Shown here piece by piece: positions 1 through 8,368 of a stretch of DNA of 64,000 bases. Source of the stretch: Streptomyces sp. NBC_00576 (GTDB lineage Bacteria > Actinomycetota > Actinomycetes > Streptomycetales > Streptomycetaceae); NCBI RefSeq assembly GCF_036345175.1, contig NZ_CP107780.1, positions 1,674,001 to 1,738,000 of the forward strand. Reading direction: 5' to 3'. The notes below the pieces were generated by a model that was not told the DNA's origin, did no database searches, and worked only from the letters and a program-made list of their open reading frames with translations. How positions within the stretch are numbered: position 1 is the first letter of the stretch; each line of letters opens with the position of its first letter. A program made the position numbers and the translations under genes.

Positions 1-1
1 G

Positions 2-319
2 GTCACCGGCGAGGACGACCTGCTCTTCCTCAAGGAGGAGACGGGCGACGACCTGCTCACCCACCTCGTCCAGTCCAGCTGGGTGCGCGCCGCCGAACAG
101 GGCCGCGACCAGGGCGAGTTGGAGCCGCAGAACCTGCACGCGCTGAACCAGCTCCGGGACGCGGTCGACGCCCGCCCCAAGGATTGGGCCACCTTCCAGC
201 GGCACGCCGTCGAGTTCCATCTGCGCAACGCCCGCGCGTGGGCGGACCGGGCGACGGGCCTGGACCTGTCCGAGCAGGTGGACCCGGAGTTCGTCCACGG
301 GCCCGCCGCCCTCGCCTGA
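2..319 (+). CDS. C-terminal part of an unrecognised protein (5' end outside window)
   Basis: An open frame enters from the left edge and stops at TGA 317-319, leaving about 105 residues. The visible part is acidic and hydrophilic, with no membrane segment or cysteine motif. It looks mostly helical, with repeated Trp-Ala/Arg positions near the end (SSWVRAAEQG, RNARAWADRA). I do not recognise the family. It ends 58 bp before the most likely start of the next gene on the same strand, so co-transcription is possible. An internal ATG at 83 exists, but the frame is coding-like from base 2 and has no break, so the piece is treated as a partial gene. Confidence 0.6.
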   Translation, partial: VTGEDDLLFLKEETGDDLLTHLVQSSWVRAAEQGRDQGELEPQNLHALNQLRDAVDARPKDWATFQRHAVEFHLRNARAWADRATGLDLSEQVDPEFVHGPAALA

Positions 320-377
320 CCCCCACATGGACAACCCGTCACGCACCCGTGAGAACGAAAGAACAGGAAACCCCCTC

Positions 378-770
378 ATGTCGCTCGACGTCTCCCCCCA
401 ACTCCTCGCCGAAGCCGAGCAGGGTGACATCCGTGCGGACGACTTCGTCGAAACCGTCCGCATCTCCCTCCCCTACGCCTACGACCTCATCGCCGGCCTC
501 GCCTCCGAACTCCAGGGCGGCACCGCCGAGTTCGCCGACAACCAGACCCCGCCGCCCTCCGAGAAGGAGCGCGGTCAGCTGCTGCGTGCGCTGGCCAGTG
601 ACGCCATCCGGGGCAGCCTGGAGCGGCACTTCGGCATCGCGCTCGCCTTCCAGAACTGCCACCGGGTCGCGGCCTTCCACCCCGGCGCGCAGAGTGGCGC
701 GACCTATGCCCGCTTCACCTCGCTGCGCTCCCAGGTTCTCAACCAGTCACCGGAGTTCCGCGACTGCTGA
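378..770 (+). CDS. SCO5389-family small conserved actinobacterial protein
   Basis: A 130-residue soluble protein. The start is placed at ATG 378 (MSLDVSPQ), not the in-frame ATG at 327, because family members as I remember them begin at this point. The core contains SLPYAYDLIAGLASEL, EFADNQTPPPSEKERGQLL, LASDAIRGSLERHFG and a C-terminal LNQSPEFRDC, all hallmarks of the small actinomycete family named after SCO5389. The biochemical role is unknown. There is no signal peptide or membrane segment. It may be co-transcribed with the gene before it. The family call rests on recalled similarity and is fairly secure; function is open. Confidence 0.8.
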   Translation: MSLDVSPQLLAEAEQGDIRADDFVETVRISLPYAYDLIAGLASELQGGTAEFADNQTPPPSEKERGQLLRALASDAIRGSLERHFGIALAFQNCHRVAAFHPGAQSGATYARFTSLRSQVLNQSPEFRDC

Positions 771-1006
771 CGCGTCGGCCCGGACACCCGCGCGCCCGAA
801 TGCCCGCCCCGAGAATCTCGATAACGATTCGACAACCCCATGGCCTTCCGGGCCGTAAGGTCGAACGGGCGATCGACATAGGGTCCGGGGGGTGGGATCG
901 ACAGTGGCCGGGTGATTGCCCGGGGCACTCCGGAACACGTGGCGGTCGAGGTTCGTTCTCATACAGGGACGTTCCTGCGTGCACTCCTGGAGAGGAAGTG
1001 AGCACG

Positions 1007-2011
1007 ATGGCGACCGACACCGAGGTGACCGATGTGTTCGACCCGGCCACCGAGGACGAGAGCGACGCTCCCCTCCCCCGACTCGCCACCGGGGGTGGCT
1101 CGGTCGACCAGGTGCGGGACTACCTCCGGCTCATCGCCCGGGTCCGGCTCCTCAGCGCCGAGCAGGAGGTCGACCTCGCGAAACGGATCGAGGCCGGGCT
1201 GTACGCGGAGTACAAGCTCCTGGAAGAACCGCCCTCAGACGCCGTACTCCAGCGGGAGTTGGAGATCCTCGCCGCGGACGCACAGCGCGCCAAGTCCCAC
1301 CTCATCGAGGCGAACCTCCGCCTGGTGGTGTCGGTCGCCAAACGCTACACGGGTCGCGGACTGTTGTTCCTGGACCTGGTCCAGGAGGGCAACACGGGCC
1401 TGATCCGGGCCGTCGAGAAGTTCGACTACGCCAAGGGCTTCAAGTTCTCCACGTACGCGACCTGGTGGATCCGGCAGGCGATCTCGCGCGCACTGGCGGA
1501 CCAGGGCCGGACCATCCGCATCCCCGTACACCTGGTGGAAGTCATCAACCGGGTGGCCCGTACCCGCCGCGAGCTGATCCAGGACTTCGGGACGGAGCCC
1601 ACACCGGAGGAACTGGCGGAGAAGGCGGGCGTCCCCGTGGAGCGACTGTCGGAACTCACCGCCTACACCAGGGAGCCCGTCTCGCTGCACACCGCCCTCG
1701 GCGAGGACGGTGACGGCGAGTTCGGCGACCTGATCGAGGACAGAGACAGTGTCACCCCGATGGACATGGTCACCTTCCTGCTGCTCCAGGAGACCATCCA
1801 GTCCATCCTCGCGGAGATGTCCCCTCGGGAGGCCGGGATCATCTCCCTGCGCTACGGCCTGTCCGGCGGCCGCACCAGAACCCTGGAGGAGATCGGCCAG
1901 GTGTACGGCGTCACCCGCGAACGCATCCGCCAGATCGAGTCCAAGACGATGTCCAAGCTGCGCCACCCGTCCCGCTCCCAGGTGCTGCGGGACTATCTCG
2001 ACGCGATGTGA
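1007..2011 (+). CDS. RNA polymerase sigma factor, group 2 (HrdB/HrdD-like, non-essential primary-like)
   Basis: A 334-residue sigma-70 family protein. Region 1.2 is VRDYLRLIARVRLLSAEQE. Region 2 carries HLIEANLRLVVSVAKRY, LVQEGNTGLIRAVEKFDY and GFKFSTYATWWIRQAI (promoter -10 recognition and melting). Region 3 is RIPVHLVEVINRV, and region 4 ends with EEIGQVYGVTRERIRQIES for -35 binding. The acidic region 1.1 extension of a principal sigma factor is absent, which points to group 2 (Hrd/SigB-like) and not HrdB itself. Start ATG 1007 follows GAGAGGAAG at 991-998; GTG 998 is an in-frame alternative. It could direct a stress or stationary-phase regulon, but nothing nearby shows which one. Confidence 0.9.
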   Translation: MATDTEVTDVFDPATEDESDAPLPRLATGGGSVDQVRDYLRLIARVRLLSAEQEVDLAKRIEAGLYAEYKLLEEPPSDAVLQRELEILAADAQRAKSHLIEANLRLVVSVAKRYTGRGLLFLDLVQEGNTGLIRAVEKFDYAKGFKFSTYATWWIRQAISRALADQGRTIRIPVHLVEVINRVARTRRELIQDFGTEPTPEELAEKAGVPVERLSELTAYTREPVSLHTALGEDGDGEFGDLIEDRDSVTPMDMVTFLLLQETIQSILAEMSPREAGIISLRYGLSGGRTRTLEEIGQVYGVTRERIRQIESKTMSKLRHPSRSQVLRDYLDAM

Positions 2012-2049
2012 CCCGGCCGCCCTCCGGGGCACGGGAGTCAGACGGTGCC

Positions 2050-2270
2050 AAGTGCCGTACGGAGGAAGCCGAGCACCTGCCGATGGTGACTTCGGCGGCG
2101 TGGGTTTCGCGCGGGGCGTCGAGCATCACGAAGTCGTGGATGGCGCCCTGGTGGCGGACAGCCGTGACGGGTACGCCGGCCTCGCGCGGCGCGACAGCCA
2201 CGCACAGCGCCTCCGGCCATCGGCGGGTCGACGCGCCGGCCCCGAGCAGGACGGGCCGGCCAGGCAACCC
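2050..2270 (-). pseudogene. C-terminal remnant of an alpha/beta-hydrolase (Aes/lipase fold-3 family)
   Basis: On the minus strand this stretch reads as the last ~70 residues of a bacterial acetyl-esterase/lipase of the alpha/beta-hydrolase fold-3 family. It contains LPGRPVLLGAG, REAGVPVTAVRHQGAIHDF (the catalytic-His neighbourhood in the usual TxHDFxxLxxxxxTHAA motif) and VMLDAPRETHAAE. No oxyanion HGG motif or catalytic GDSAG serine region exists upstream in any frame, so most of the gene is missing. It sits in the 508-bp space between the sigma factor and the YhgE-like gene. I see nothing else in that gap. Confidence 0.55.
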
Positions 2271-2519
2271 TGCTCCCAGCTGCTGCTCCGGCTGTTCACG
2301 GCCGACGTGAGCGGCGGCCCGCCGCGCCGGCCCGCCAGGGCTCGCCCCCGTCTCACGTGTGTTCACCGGGGGACGTAGTCTCCAGCTCGGCGAGTCGCTG
2401 ACGTGGCCGTGCCGCCGCACCCCGATCCTGGGCCGGCGGGCGGCGACTTCCCGCTCCACGCCGATACGACGACCGTCTCCCCGCACGGTCTCGCACCGCT
2501 CCAGAGCCACCGGAGAAGC

Positions 2520-3836
2520 ATGGCAACCGACGACAGCACGTCCGATTCTCCCGCCCCCTCCCCCTCTCCCACCCCCTCCCCCGGCGTCCAGGCGCGTGCC
2601 ACCGCGCTGCTGGGCCGGCCCAAGCTGTGGCTGCTGCCCACCGTCCTGACCGGGCTGCTCGCGCTGCTGCTGTCGCTGCTCTACATGGGCGGCATCGTGA
2701 GCCCCAACCGCGACCTGCACGACCTGCCCATCGGCATCGTCAACGCGGACCGGGACGAGCCGCTGCCCGGGCAGAAGGAGAACCTGGGTGCGCAGATCAC
2801 CCGGGCGATCACCACCGACACCTCCAACGGCGACAAGGCCGAGTGGCGTGAACTGAGCCTCGCCCGGGCCCAGGACGAGCTGGACTCGGGCAAGCTCTAC
2901 GGCGCGCTGGTCGTGCCCGACGGCTTCACCGCCTCGGTCGCCGCGCTGACCGGCGCCGACGCCACCGCCCGTCCGGCGCTGACCGTGCTGACGAACCCCG
3001 GCAAGGGCAGCCTCGGTTCCTCCCTCGCCAGTCAGATCACCACGCTGGCCGCGCACCAGGCCTCGCAGACCATCGGCAAGCAGCTGACGGCGAGCGCGAC
3101 GGGGGCGAACGCCACGACGAAGCTGCTGCTGGCCGACCCGGTCACGGTCACCCCCCAGGTCGGCCACCCCATCGGCACCCACAGCGGCCTCGGCCTCAGC
3201 ACCTTCTACTACACGCTGCTGCTCGTGCTGGCCGGATTCCTGGGCGCCAACGTCATCAGCAACGCGGTGGACACCTCCCTGGGCTACGCCGACAACGAGA
3301 TCGGCCCCTGGCACACGCGCCGACCCACCGTGCCCGTCAACCGCACCCAGACGCTGCTGCTGAAGATGGGCATGACCGCCGGGATCACACTCCTGAGCGT
3401 CTCCCTGATCATGGTCGCCACCATCGGCATCCTCGACATGGACGCCGACCACCTGCCCCTGCTGTGGCTGTACTCGTACTGCGCCACCCTCGCGGTCGGC
3501 CTCGGCGTCCAGGCCATCAACGCGGCCTTCGGCGGGATCGGGCAGCTCGTGTCGATGTTCGTGTTCATCGTCCTGGGCCTGCCCTCGTCCGGGGCCACGG
3601 TCCCGCTCCAGGCGGTCCCGGACTTCTACCGCTTCCTGTCCGTGTTCGAGCCCATGCGGCAGCTCGGCGACGGGGCGCGCGCGATCCTCTACTTCGACGC
3701 CCGCGGCGACGCCGGACTGACCCGCGCCTGGATCATGATCGCGGTCGGCGCCACGCTCGCGCTGCTCTTCGGCTTCGCGATGGCCCGCTACTACGACCGC
3801 AAGGGTCTCGAACGCCTCACTCCGCAGCCTTCCTGA
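2520..3836 (+). CDS. YhgE/Pip-like (DUF3533/SNG1-type) membrane protein
   Basis: A 438-residue integral membrane protein. A Pro/Ser-rich N-terminus is followed by one transmembrane segment (about residues 40-60), a large extracytoplasmic domain of ~170 residues (starting near the NRDLHDLPIGIVNAD motif typical of the YhgE/Pip and DUF3533 families), and about five C-terminal transmembrane helices (LGLSTFYYTLLLVLAGFLG onward). Relatives include phage-infection-protein-like and ABC-2-like transporters; substrate unknown. Start ATG 2520 has GGAGAA 5-10 bases upstream; longer frames upstream lack coding character. It may act in export or envelope maintenance. No ATPase is encoded beside it. Confidence 0.75.
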   Translation: MATDDSTSDSPAPSPSPTPSPGVQARATALLGRPKLWLLPTVLTGLLALLLSLLYMGGIVSPNRDLHDLPIGIVNADRDEPLPGQKENLGAQITRAITTDTSNGDKAEWRELSLARAQDELDSGKLYGALVVPDGFTASVAALTGADATARPALTVLTNPGKGSLGSSLASQITTLAAHQASQTIGKQLTASATGANATTKLLLADPVTVTPQVGHPIGTHSGLGLSTFYYTLLLVLAGFLGANVISNAVDTSLGYADNEIGPWHTRRPTVPVNRTQTLLLKMGMTAGITLLSVSLIMVATIGILDMDADHLPLLWLYSYCATLAVGLGVQAINAAFGGIGQLVSMFVFIVLGLPSSGATVPLQAVPDFYRFLSVFEPMRQLGDGARAILYFDARGDAGLTRAWIMIAVGATLALLFGFAMARYYDRKGLERLTPQPS

Positions 3837-3927
3837 GCCGAAGCCGGCGCCGGAGTGGCGGTGTTGACGTCAGCAGTTGCCCGTTCACCCTTCCGGGCGG
3901 TGGCCTCCGGCTGACAGACTCACCAGG

Positions 3928-5331
3928 GTGCCCGACTTCGACATGCTTGTCATAGGATCCGGCCCTGGCGGCCAGAAGGCTGCCATCGCGGCGGCCAAGC
4001 TCGGCCGCCGGGTCGCCGTCATCGACCGCCCCGACATGGTCGGTGGGGTCTCCATCCACACCGGCACCATCCCCTCCAAGACGCTCCGCGAGGCGGTGCT
4101 CTACCTCACCGGCCTCACCCAGCGCGATCTGTACGGCCAGAGCTACCGCCTCAAGGAGAACATCACCGTCGCCGACCTGACCGCGCGCACCGAGCACGTG
4201 GTCAGTCGCGAGGTCGACGTCATCCGCAGCCAACTGTCCCGCAACCACGTCTCCCTGTTCGCCGGCACCGGCCGCTTCGTGGACGACCACACCGTGGCGC
4301 TCCAGGAAGTGACCGGCAACGAACGGCTGTTGAGCGCCGAGCACATCGTCATCGCCACCGGGACCCGGCCGGCCCGCCCGGACACCGTCGAGTTCGACGA
4401 ACGCACGATCATGGACTCCGACAACGTGCTCAACCTCGAGGGCGTGCCGCGTTCCATGGTCATCGTCGGCGCCGGGGTGATCGGCATGGAGTACGCCTCC
4501 ATGTTCGCGGCCCTGGGCAGCAAGATCACGGTGGTCGAGAAGCGGCCCGGGATGCTCGACTTCTGCGACATCGAGGTGATCGAGTCGCTGAAATACCATC
4601 TGCGGGACCTGGCCGTCACCTTCCGCTTCGGTGAGACGGTCGCGGCGGTGGAACGCCACGCCCGGGGCACGCTCACCATCCTGGAGAGCGGCAAGAAGAT
4701 CCCCGCGGACGCGGTGATGTACTCGGCGGGCCGCCAGGGCCTCACCGACGAACTCGCCCTCGACAAGGCCGGGTTGTCCGCCGACCGGCGCGGCCGGATC
4801 ACCGTCGACGAGCACTACCGCACCGAGGTGCCGCACATCTACGCCGTCGGCGACGTCATCGGCTTCCCGGCCCTCGCCGCGACCTCGATGGAACAGGGCC
4901 GGTCAGCGGCGTACCACGCGTGCGGCGAGCCGGTCGACGGGATGCACAACCTCCAGCCCATCGGCATCTACACCATCCCCGAGATCAGCTTCATCGGCCG
5001 CACCGAGGACCAACTCACCGAGGAGAGCATCCCGTTCGAGGTGGGCATCTCCCGCTACCGCGAGCTGGCCCGGGGCCAGATCATCGGCGACTCCCACGGC
5101 ATGCTCAAGCTGCTGGTCTGCCCCGAGACCCGCAAACTCCTCGGCGTCCACTGCTTCGGCACGGGAGCGACCGAACTGATCCACATCGGCCAGTCCGTGA
5201 TGGGCTGCGGCGGCACGGTCGACTATCTCGTCAACGCGGTCTTCAACTACCCGACGCTCGCGGAGTCCTACAAGGTGGCGGCGCTGGACGCGACGAACAA
5301 GTTGCGGCAGATCGACCGGTTGCGGGACTGA
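3928..5331 (+). CDS. sthA: Soluble Si-specific NAD(P)+ transhydrogenase
   Basis: A 467-residue flavoprotein that transfers hydride between NADPH and NAD+, balancing the two pools in the cytosol. It has the FAD-binding GSGPGGQKAA motif at residues 10-19, a second nucleotide-binding GAGVIGMEYASMFAALG, the second FAD motif IYAVGDVIGFPALA, and a C-terminal dimerisation domain. At the position of the lipoamide dehydrogenase redox pair (GGTCxxxxCIPSK) it reads GGVSIHTGTIPSK, so both cysteines are gone. That separates it from disulfide reductases and matches SthA. The start is GTG 3928 (VPDFDMLVIG), by similarity to Streptomyces relatives; no strong ribosome site is visible. Confidence 0.88.
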   Translation: MPDFDMLVIGSGPGGQKAAIAAAKLGRRVAVIDRPDMVGGVSIHTGTIPSKTLREAVLYLTGLTQRDLYGQSYRLKENITVADLTARTEHVVSREVDVIRSQLSRNHVSLFAGTGRFVDDHTVALQEVTGNERLLSAEHIVIATGTRPARPDTVEFDERTIMDSDNVLNLEGVPRSMVIVGAGVIGMEYASMFAALGSKITVVEKRPGMLDFCDIEVIESLKYHLRDLAVTFRFGETVAAVERHARGTLTILESGKKIPADAVMYSAGRQGLTDELALDKAGLSADRRGRITVDEHYRTEVPHIYAVGDVIGFPALAATSMEQGRSAAYHACGEPVDGMHNLQPIGIYTIPEISFIGRTEDQLTEESIPFEVGISRYRELARGQIIGDSHGMLKLLVCPETRKLLGVHCFGTGATELIHIGQSVMGCGGTVDYLVNAVFNYPTLAESYKVAALDATNKLRQIDRLRD

Positions 5332-5338
5332 GTCACGC

Positions 5339-5376
5339 CGTACGGCTGGGCCTGCCCCAAGGGGCTCAGCCGTACG
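5339..5376 (+). terminator. Hairpin terminator after the transhydrogenase gene
   Basis: Perfect 10-bp arms CGTACGGCTG (5339-5348) and CAGCCGTACG (5367-5376), with a G/C-rich inner stem, begin 7 bases after the stop codon of the transhydrogenase gene. No T-run follows, as is common in Streptomyces. Confidence 0.65.
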
Positions 5377-5707
5377 CGGCGTACCGTACGAACGAGGTCC
5401 AGCCGTCCCGCCCGACCGCGAAGTGCGGGATCCCACCGGCTGCCCCTAGACCGTACGTTTGTACTTCTCGCGGGGTCTGGTCTGACTGCGTGGTGGCTCT
5501 GTGTTGCGGGCCTGCGTACCCAGTGCGACCGTGTACGAGGGGGCACCGCCGATGGCCTGGCAAGAGGCAACCTTGACCTTGCAGGTCACGGCATACGCGT
5601 CGATACACGAACCGCATCGCGCCCCACCATTCCCGGCGCCTGCCACTCCGTAATTCGGCGCGTGTCCATCAACCCCGGGGGACATCGCACAGAAAGCGGG
5701 AAATTCA
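5377..5707. other. Intergenic region with no recognisable gene
   Basis: About 330 bases between the terminator and the S8 protease gene. I see no supported gene on either strand. The last ~60 bases (GCACAGAAAGCGGGAAATTCA before ATG 5708) hold a weak AAAGCGGG ribosome-binding candidate for the protease. The promoter should lie here but cannot be placed. Confidence 0.5.
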
Positions 5708-7042
5708 ATGGCGAACGGTCCCATGGACAGGCGCGCCTTCGGCGAGCAGCCCAATCGGCCCAACGGCTCCCTCGGGGACCAGGGCACGGAGTACACCGGC
5801 CGGTACGTGGTCCTGCTCGACCCGAGCAACCAGGAGGGCGGGCTGAACGCACTGCGTTCCGCCGCCGACATCGCGCCCGTGGAGCGTGTCCGAGGAACCG
5901 AGAACGTCAACGTCGCCGAACTCCTTGAGCGCCCCGACGTCTCGGTGCACTTCGAAGACCTCGCCGCCGCCGTCGTGGAAGTGCGATCCGAGCAGCGCCA
6001 CTCGCTGGTGACCACCGCCGAGGCAGACCCCTCGATCCTCGCTGCGGAGCCGGAGCGCATGGTCTACGCCTCGCAGATCATGGCTCCGAACCAGGCGCCG
6101 ACCGCGTTCTTCCCGGCCTACCGCAGCGATGAGGAAGTGGTCAGCCGGCAAAGCTCGGCCGAAGCCGCCGCATCCCAGGGCCCGGCCTGGGACGAGCAGA
6201 ACGCGACCTGGGGCCTCCAGGCGATCAGGGCCACCATCTCCGGTATGACGGGACGCGGTGTGAAGATCGCCGTTCTCGACACCGGTGTGGACACCGACCA
6301 CCCGGACCTGGTCGGGTGCATCGAGGAGACGGCGTCCTTCGTGCCCGGCGAGACCGTCGAGGACGTCTTCGGCCACGGCACGCACTGCATCGGCACTGCT
6401 GCCGGTCCGGCCAAACCCCAGAACGGGCCCCGCTACGGCGTGGCACCCGAGGCCCGGATTCTCGCCGGAAAGGTACTCAGCAACGCGGGCAGCGGCACCG
6501 ACGGCCAGATCCTGGCAGGCATGGCCTGGGCGGTCGCCCGCGGCGCACGGGTGATCTCCATGTCGCTCGGCGCCGCGGTCCAGCCGGGCGAGCTCTTCCC
6601 GCAGACGTACGAGATCCTGGCCCGGCGCGCGCTCGAACGCGGGACAGTGATCGTCGCCGCCGCGGGCAACGAAAGCCGACGGCCAGGGTCCGTCCGGCCC
6701 GTCGGCCGACCCGCCAACTGCCCCTCCATCCTCGCGGTGGGCGCTCTCGACAAGGGCCTGAGGACGGCGTTCTTCTCATGTGCAGGCATCAACGGCCAGG
6801 GCGGCGAGGTCAACATCGCCGCGCCAGGCGTCGACATCCACTCGTCCGTCCCCGGCGGCGGGTACGACCGGTTCATGGGCACCAGCATGGCCACGCCGCA
6901 CGTCGCGGGTGTCCTCGCACTGCTCGCCCAGGCGAACCCCAACGCTTCTGCGGCGGATCTCAAGGCCGATCTGCTGTCCAGTGCGTTCCCACTGATGCGG
7001 CCGGTCAAGGACGTCGGCTCGGGTCTGCTCCAGGCCCCGTGA
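5708..7042 (+). CDS. S8 (subtilisin-type) serine protease without a signal peptide
   Basis: A 444-residue subtilase. The catalytic Asp191 lies in VLDTGVDTDHPDL, His223 in FGHGTHCIGT, the oxyanion Asn321 in AAAGNES and the nucleophile Ser393 in GTSMATPHVAG, so the triad is intact. The first ~160 residues form a separate region (GRYVVLLDPS..., propeptide-like beta/alpha pattern) and contain no hydrophobic export segment, so the enzyme is either cytosolic or exported by a non-Sec/Tat route. Its TGA stop overlaps the GTG start of the next gene (GTGA, 7039-7042), giving translational coupling to a small I9-like protein. It is the first gene of a run of protease genes between 5.7 and 11.9 kb. Family is secure; substrate unknown. 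Confidence 0.9.
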   Translation: MANGPMDRRAFGEQPNRPNGSLGDQGTEYTGRYVVLLDPSNQEGGLNALRSAADIAPVERVRGTENVNVAELLERPDVSVHFEDLAAAVVEVRSEQRHSLVTTAEADPSILAAEPERMVYASQIMAPNQAPTAFFPAYRSDEEVVSRQSSAEAAASQGPAWDEQNATWGLQAIRATISGMTGRGVKIAVLDTGVDTDHPDLVGCIEETASFVPGETVEDVFGHGTHCIGTAAGPAKPQNGPRYGVAPEARILAGKVLSNAGSGTDGQILAGMAWAVARGARVISMSLGAAVQPGELFPQTYEILARRALERGTVIVAAAGNESRRPGSVRPVGRPANCPSILAVGALDKGLRTAFFSCAGINGQGGEVNIAAPGVDIHSSVPGGGYDRFMGTSMATPHVAGVLALLAQANPNASAADLKADLLSSAFPLMRPVKDVGSGLLQAP

Positions 7043-7287
7043 ACGAGTCGTCCCGGTCCGAACCGGTCGGGGTCGTCCTCGCGGTCGACGTCGACCGGTT
7101 CGCGGAGGTCATCGAGGACGCGCGACGGACCGGGCTGACCGTCACGGGCGAGCAACCGATCCTCGGCACGCTGTCGGGAACCATCGCCGAGGACCGGATC
7201 CCGGCTCTGAAGGCGGTCGCCGGCGTCGAATCCGTAGACCGCGACCGCACCATCGACCTCCCCCCGCCCGACTCCCCCATCCAGTGA
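7039..7287 (+). CDS. Small I9-like (subtilisin propeptide/inhibitor-type) protein coupled to the S8 protease
   Basis: An 82-residue protein starting at GTG 7039 inside the stop of the S8 protease gene. The pattern VGVVLAVDVDRFAEVIEDARRTG, followed by LGTLSGTIAEDRIPALKAV and a final GVESVDRDRTIDLPPP, matches the alpha-beta layout of subtilisin propeptides and inhibitor I9 domains, where the last strand (GVxxVExDR) lies over the protease active site. Inference: a foldase or inhibitor supplied in trans for the upstream enzyme. I recall relatives being annotated as ketohydroxyglutarate aldolase, which the sequence does not support. No signal peptide. Confidence 0.7.
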   Translation: MNESSRSEPVGVVLAVDVDRFAEVIEDARRTGLTVTGEQPILGTLSGTIAEDRIPALKAVAGVESVDRDRTIDLPPPDSPIQ

Positions 7288-7337
7288 GTCCGATCCAGTG
7301 ATGAAGTGAATCCGAGAAGCGGGGTGCGGGATCAGCG

Positions 7338-7378
7338 AGGTGTGGCCAGGGACCTTCCTTCCGTCCCTGGCCACACCT
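7338..7378. terminator. Bidirectional terminator between convergent genes
   Basis: Sixteen perfectly paired bases, AGGTGTGGCCAGGGAC (7338-7353) against GTCCCTGGCCACACCT (7363-7378), with a 9-base pyrimidine-rich loop. It lies between the plus-strand I9-like gene and the minus-strand DUF1036-like gene. Confidence 0.85.
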
Positions 7379-7398
7379 GCGCCGTGCCGTCGGCCCTG

Positions 7399-7821
7399 TC
7401 AGTGTCGTCCCGTGAGCCCCGCCGGGCCGGCGGCGGACACCTCGAGTCGGCCGGAGACGGCGGCCGGGAGCGCCGTGACCGCTCTGGTCGGCGGGTTGAG
7501 ATTGACGACGCCGGAACGGACCTTGACCGTGCCGACCACCCGGCTCTGGGTGTCGCCGATCAGCAGGCAGGACCGGAACGCCTCCTGGCGGACGTAGATC
7601 TGCGGGCCGTTCGCGTCGGTCCACAGGGTGCCGTCGGAGGCTTCTCCGTAGATGTACGACCAGGTGTTGTCCGTGTCGAGGACGTACGCCTCACCGCCGG
7701 GCGGGATGTTCCACCAGCCGCGGGTTCCCCAGCGGCCGTAGTCGGCGCAGGTGTCGGGGCTGAAGAAGAGGATGGCGGTGGAGACGGTGAGGTGGTATCG
7801 GTTTCGGATGCGAAGTTCCAT
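7399..7821 (-). CDS. DUF1036-like small protein
   Basis: A 140-residue protein. The N-terminal half (MELRIRNRYHLTVSTAILFF, then CADYGRWGTRGWWNIPPGGE and DNTWSYIYGEASDGTLWT) follows the pattern of DUF1036, a family of small beta-rich proteins with a W-x-x-x-G-W-W-x-[IL]-x-P-G core. The second half is beta-rich and unassigned. There is no signal peptide. It starts 2 bp after the stop of the upstream minus-strand gene (7824), so the two are one transcription unit. Function unknown; context is the protease island. The DUF1036 call is by motif and is moderately confident. Confidence 0.65.
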   Translation of the reverse strand: MELRIRNRYHLTVSTAILFFSPDTCADYGRWGTRGWWNIPPGGEAYVLDTDNTWSYIYGEASDGTLWTDANGPQIYVRQEAFRSCLLIGDTQSRVVGTVKVRSGVVNLNPPTRAVTALPAAVSGRLEVSAAGPAGLTGRH

Positions 7822-7823
7822 GA

Positions 7824-8216
7824 TCAGCTCTCACCTTCCTGGAACCGGATGCGGAGCGGCGTCTGATCGACGAGCCCGTCACCCGGAGGGAGTTGGTGGT
7901 TCGACATCCCGTCGGTAGCACCGACGGAGGACATGACCGGGGCACTGCCGAAAGCGGACGTCGGATCCGTCGGCCGTTGGCCGTCGGATTCCTGCGGCTT
8001 CTTGAACTGCTGCCGCAGCGGCCGCGGGTCGAGGTGCTCGTCGCCCGGCGGAAGGGCCTCGTCCGTCATGGGCGCGGAGCCGGCGTCCGTCGGGGACCCG
8101 GTGCCCTGAGCCGCGTGGAACGCCTCCCACAGGTCGGCGTCGGTTCGCTGTGGCGATGCCTCGATATCGAAGTCACTGGTGGGGTCGAGCTGCTTTCGCG
8201 GGGCGTTGTCGCTCAT
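7824..8216 (-). CDS. Disordered acidic protein with a duplicated LPPGD...PLR motif
   Basis: A 130-residue, Pro/Asp/Ser-rich protein with no predicted fold. A linear motif occurs twice: LPPGDEHLDPRPLRQQF and, at the C-terminus, LPPGDGLVDQTPLRIRF, a consensus of LPPGDxxxDxxPLRxxF. A second element, DPTSxF, also occurs twice (DPTSDFDIE and DPTSAFGSA). Start ATG 8216 has GGAGGAAGAG immediately upstream; the longer upstream frame is not coding-like. It is the gene before the DUF1036-like gene (2-bp gap). The duplicated motif suggests a docking or adaptor peptide for neighbouring proteins, which is inference. I do not recognise a family. Confidence 0.65.
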   Translation of the reverse strand: MSDNAPRKQLDPTSDFDIEASPQRTDADLWEAFHAAQGTGSPTDAGSAPMTDEALPPGDEHLDPRPLRQQFKKPQESDGQRPTDPTSAFGSAPVMSSVGATDGMSNHQLPPGDGLVDQTPLRIRFQEGES

Positions 8217-8368
8217 CTCTTCCTCCTGGTGTCCGTCGGCTCGACAGGTGGTGGAGAAGTGGGAGCAGTGGCGGTGAGGGGTGGGTGGAATCGCGCGCGT
8301 CGGGTCCGTCCGGATGGATGGATGGACAGACGGACCCGACGCAGACCTGGAACGTCCGCGTGCGGGCC

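Noticed and set aside
3928..5331. Dihydrolipoamide dehydrogenase or mercuric reductase
   Set aside because: Both redox-active cysteines of the CxxxxC motif are replaced (VSIHTGT), which fits soluble transhydrogenase.
7039..7287. 2-keto-4-hydroxyglutarate aldolase
   Set aside because: At 82 residues it is far too short for an aldolase barrel and lacks a Schiff-base lysine motif; the pattern is propeptide-like.
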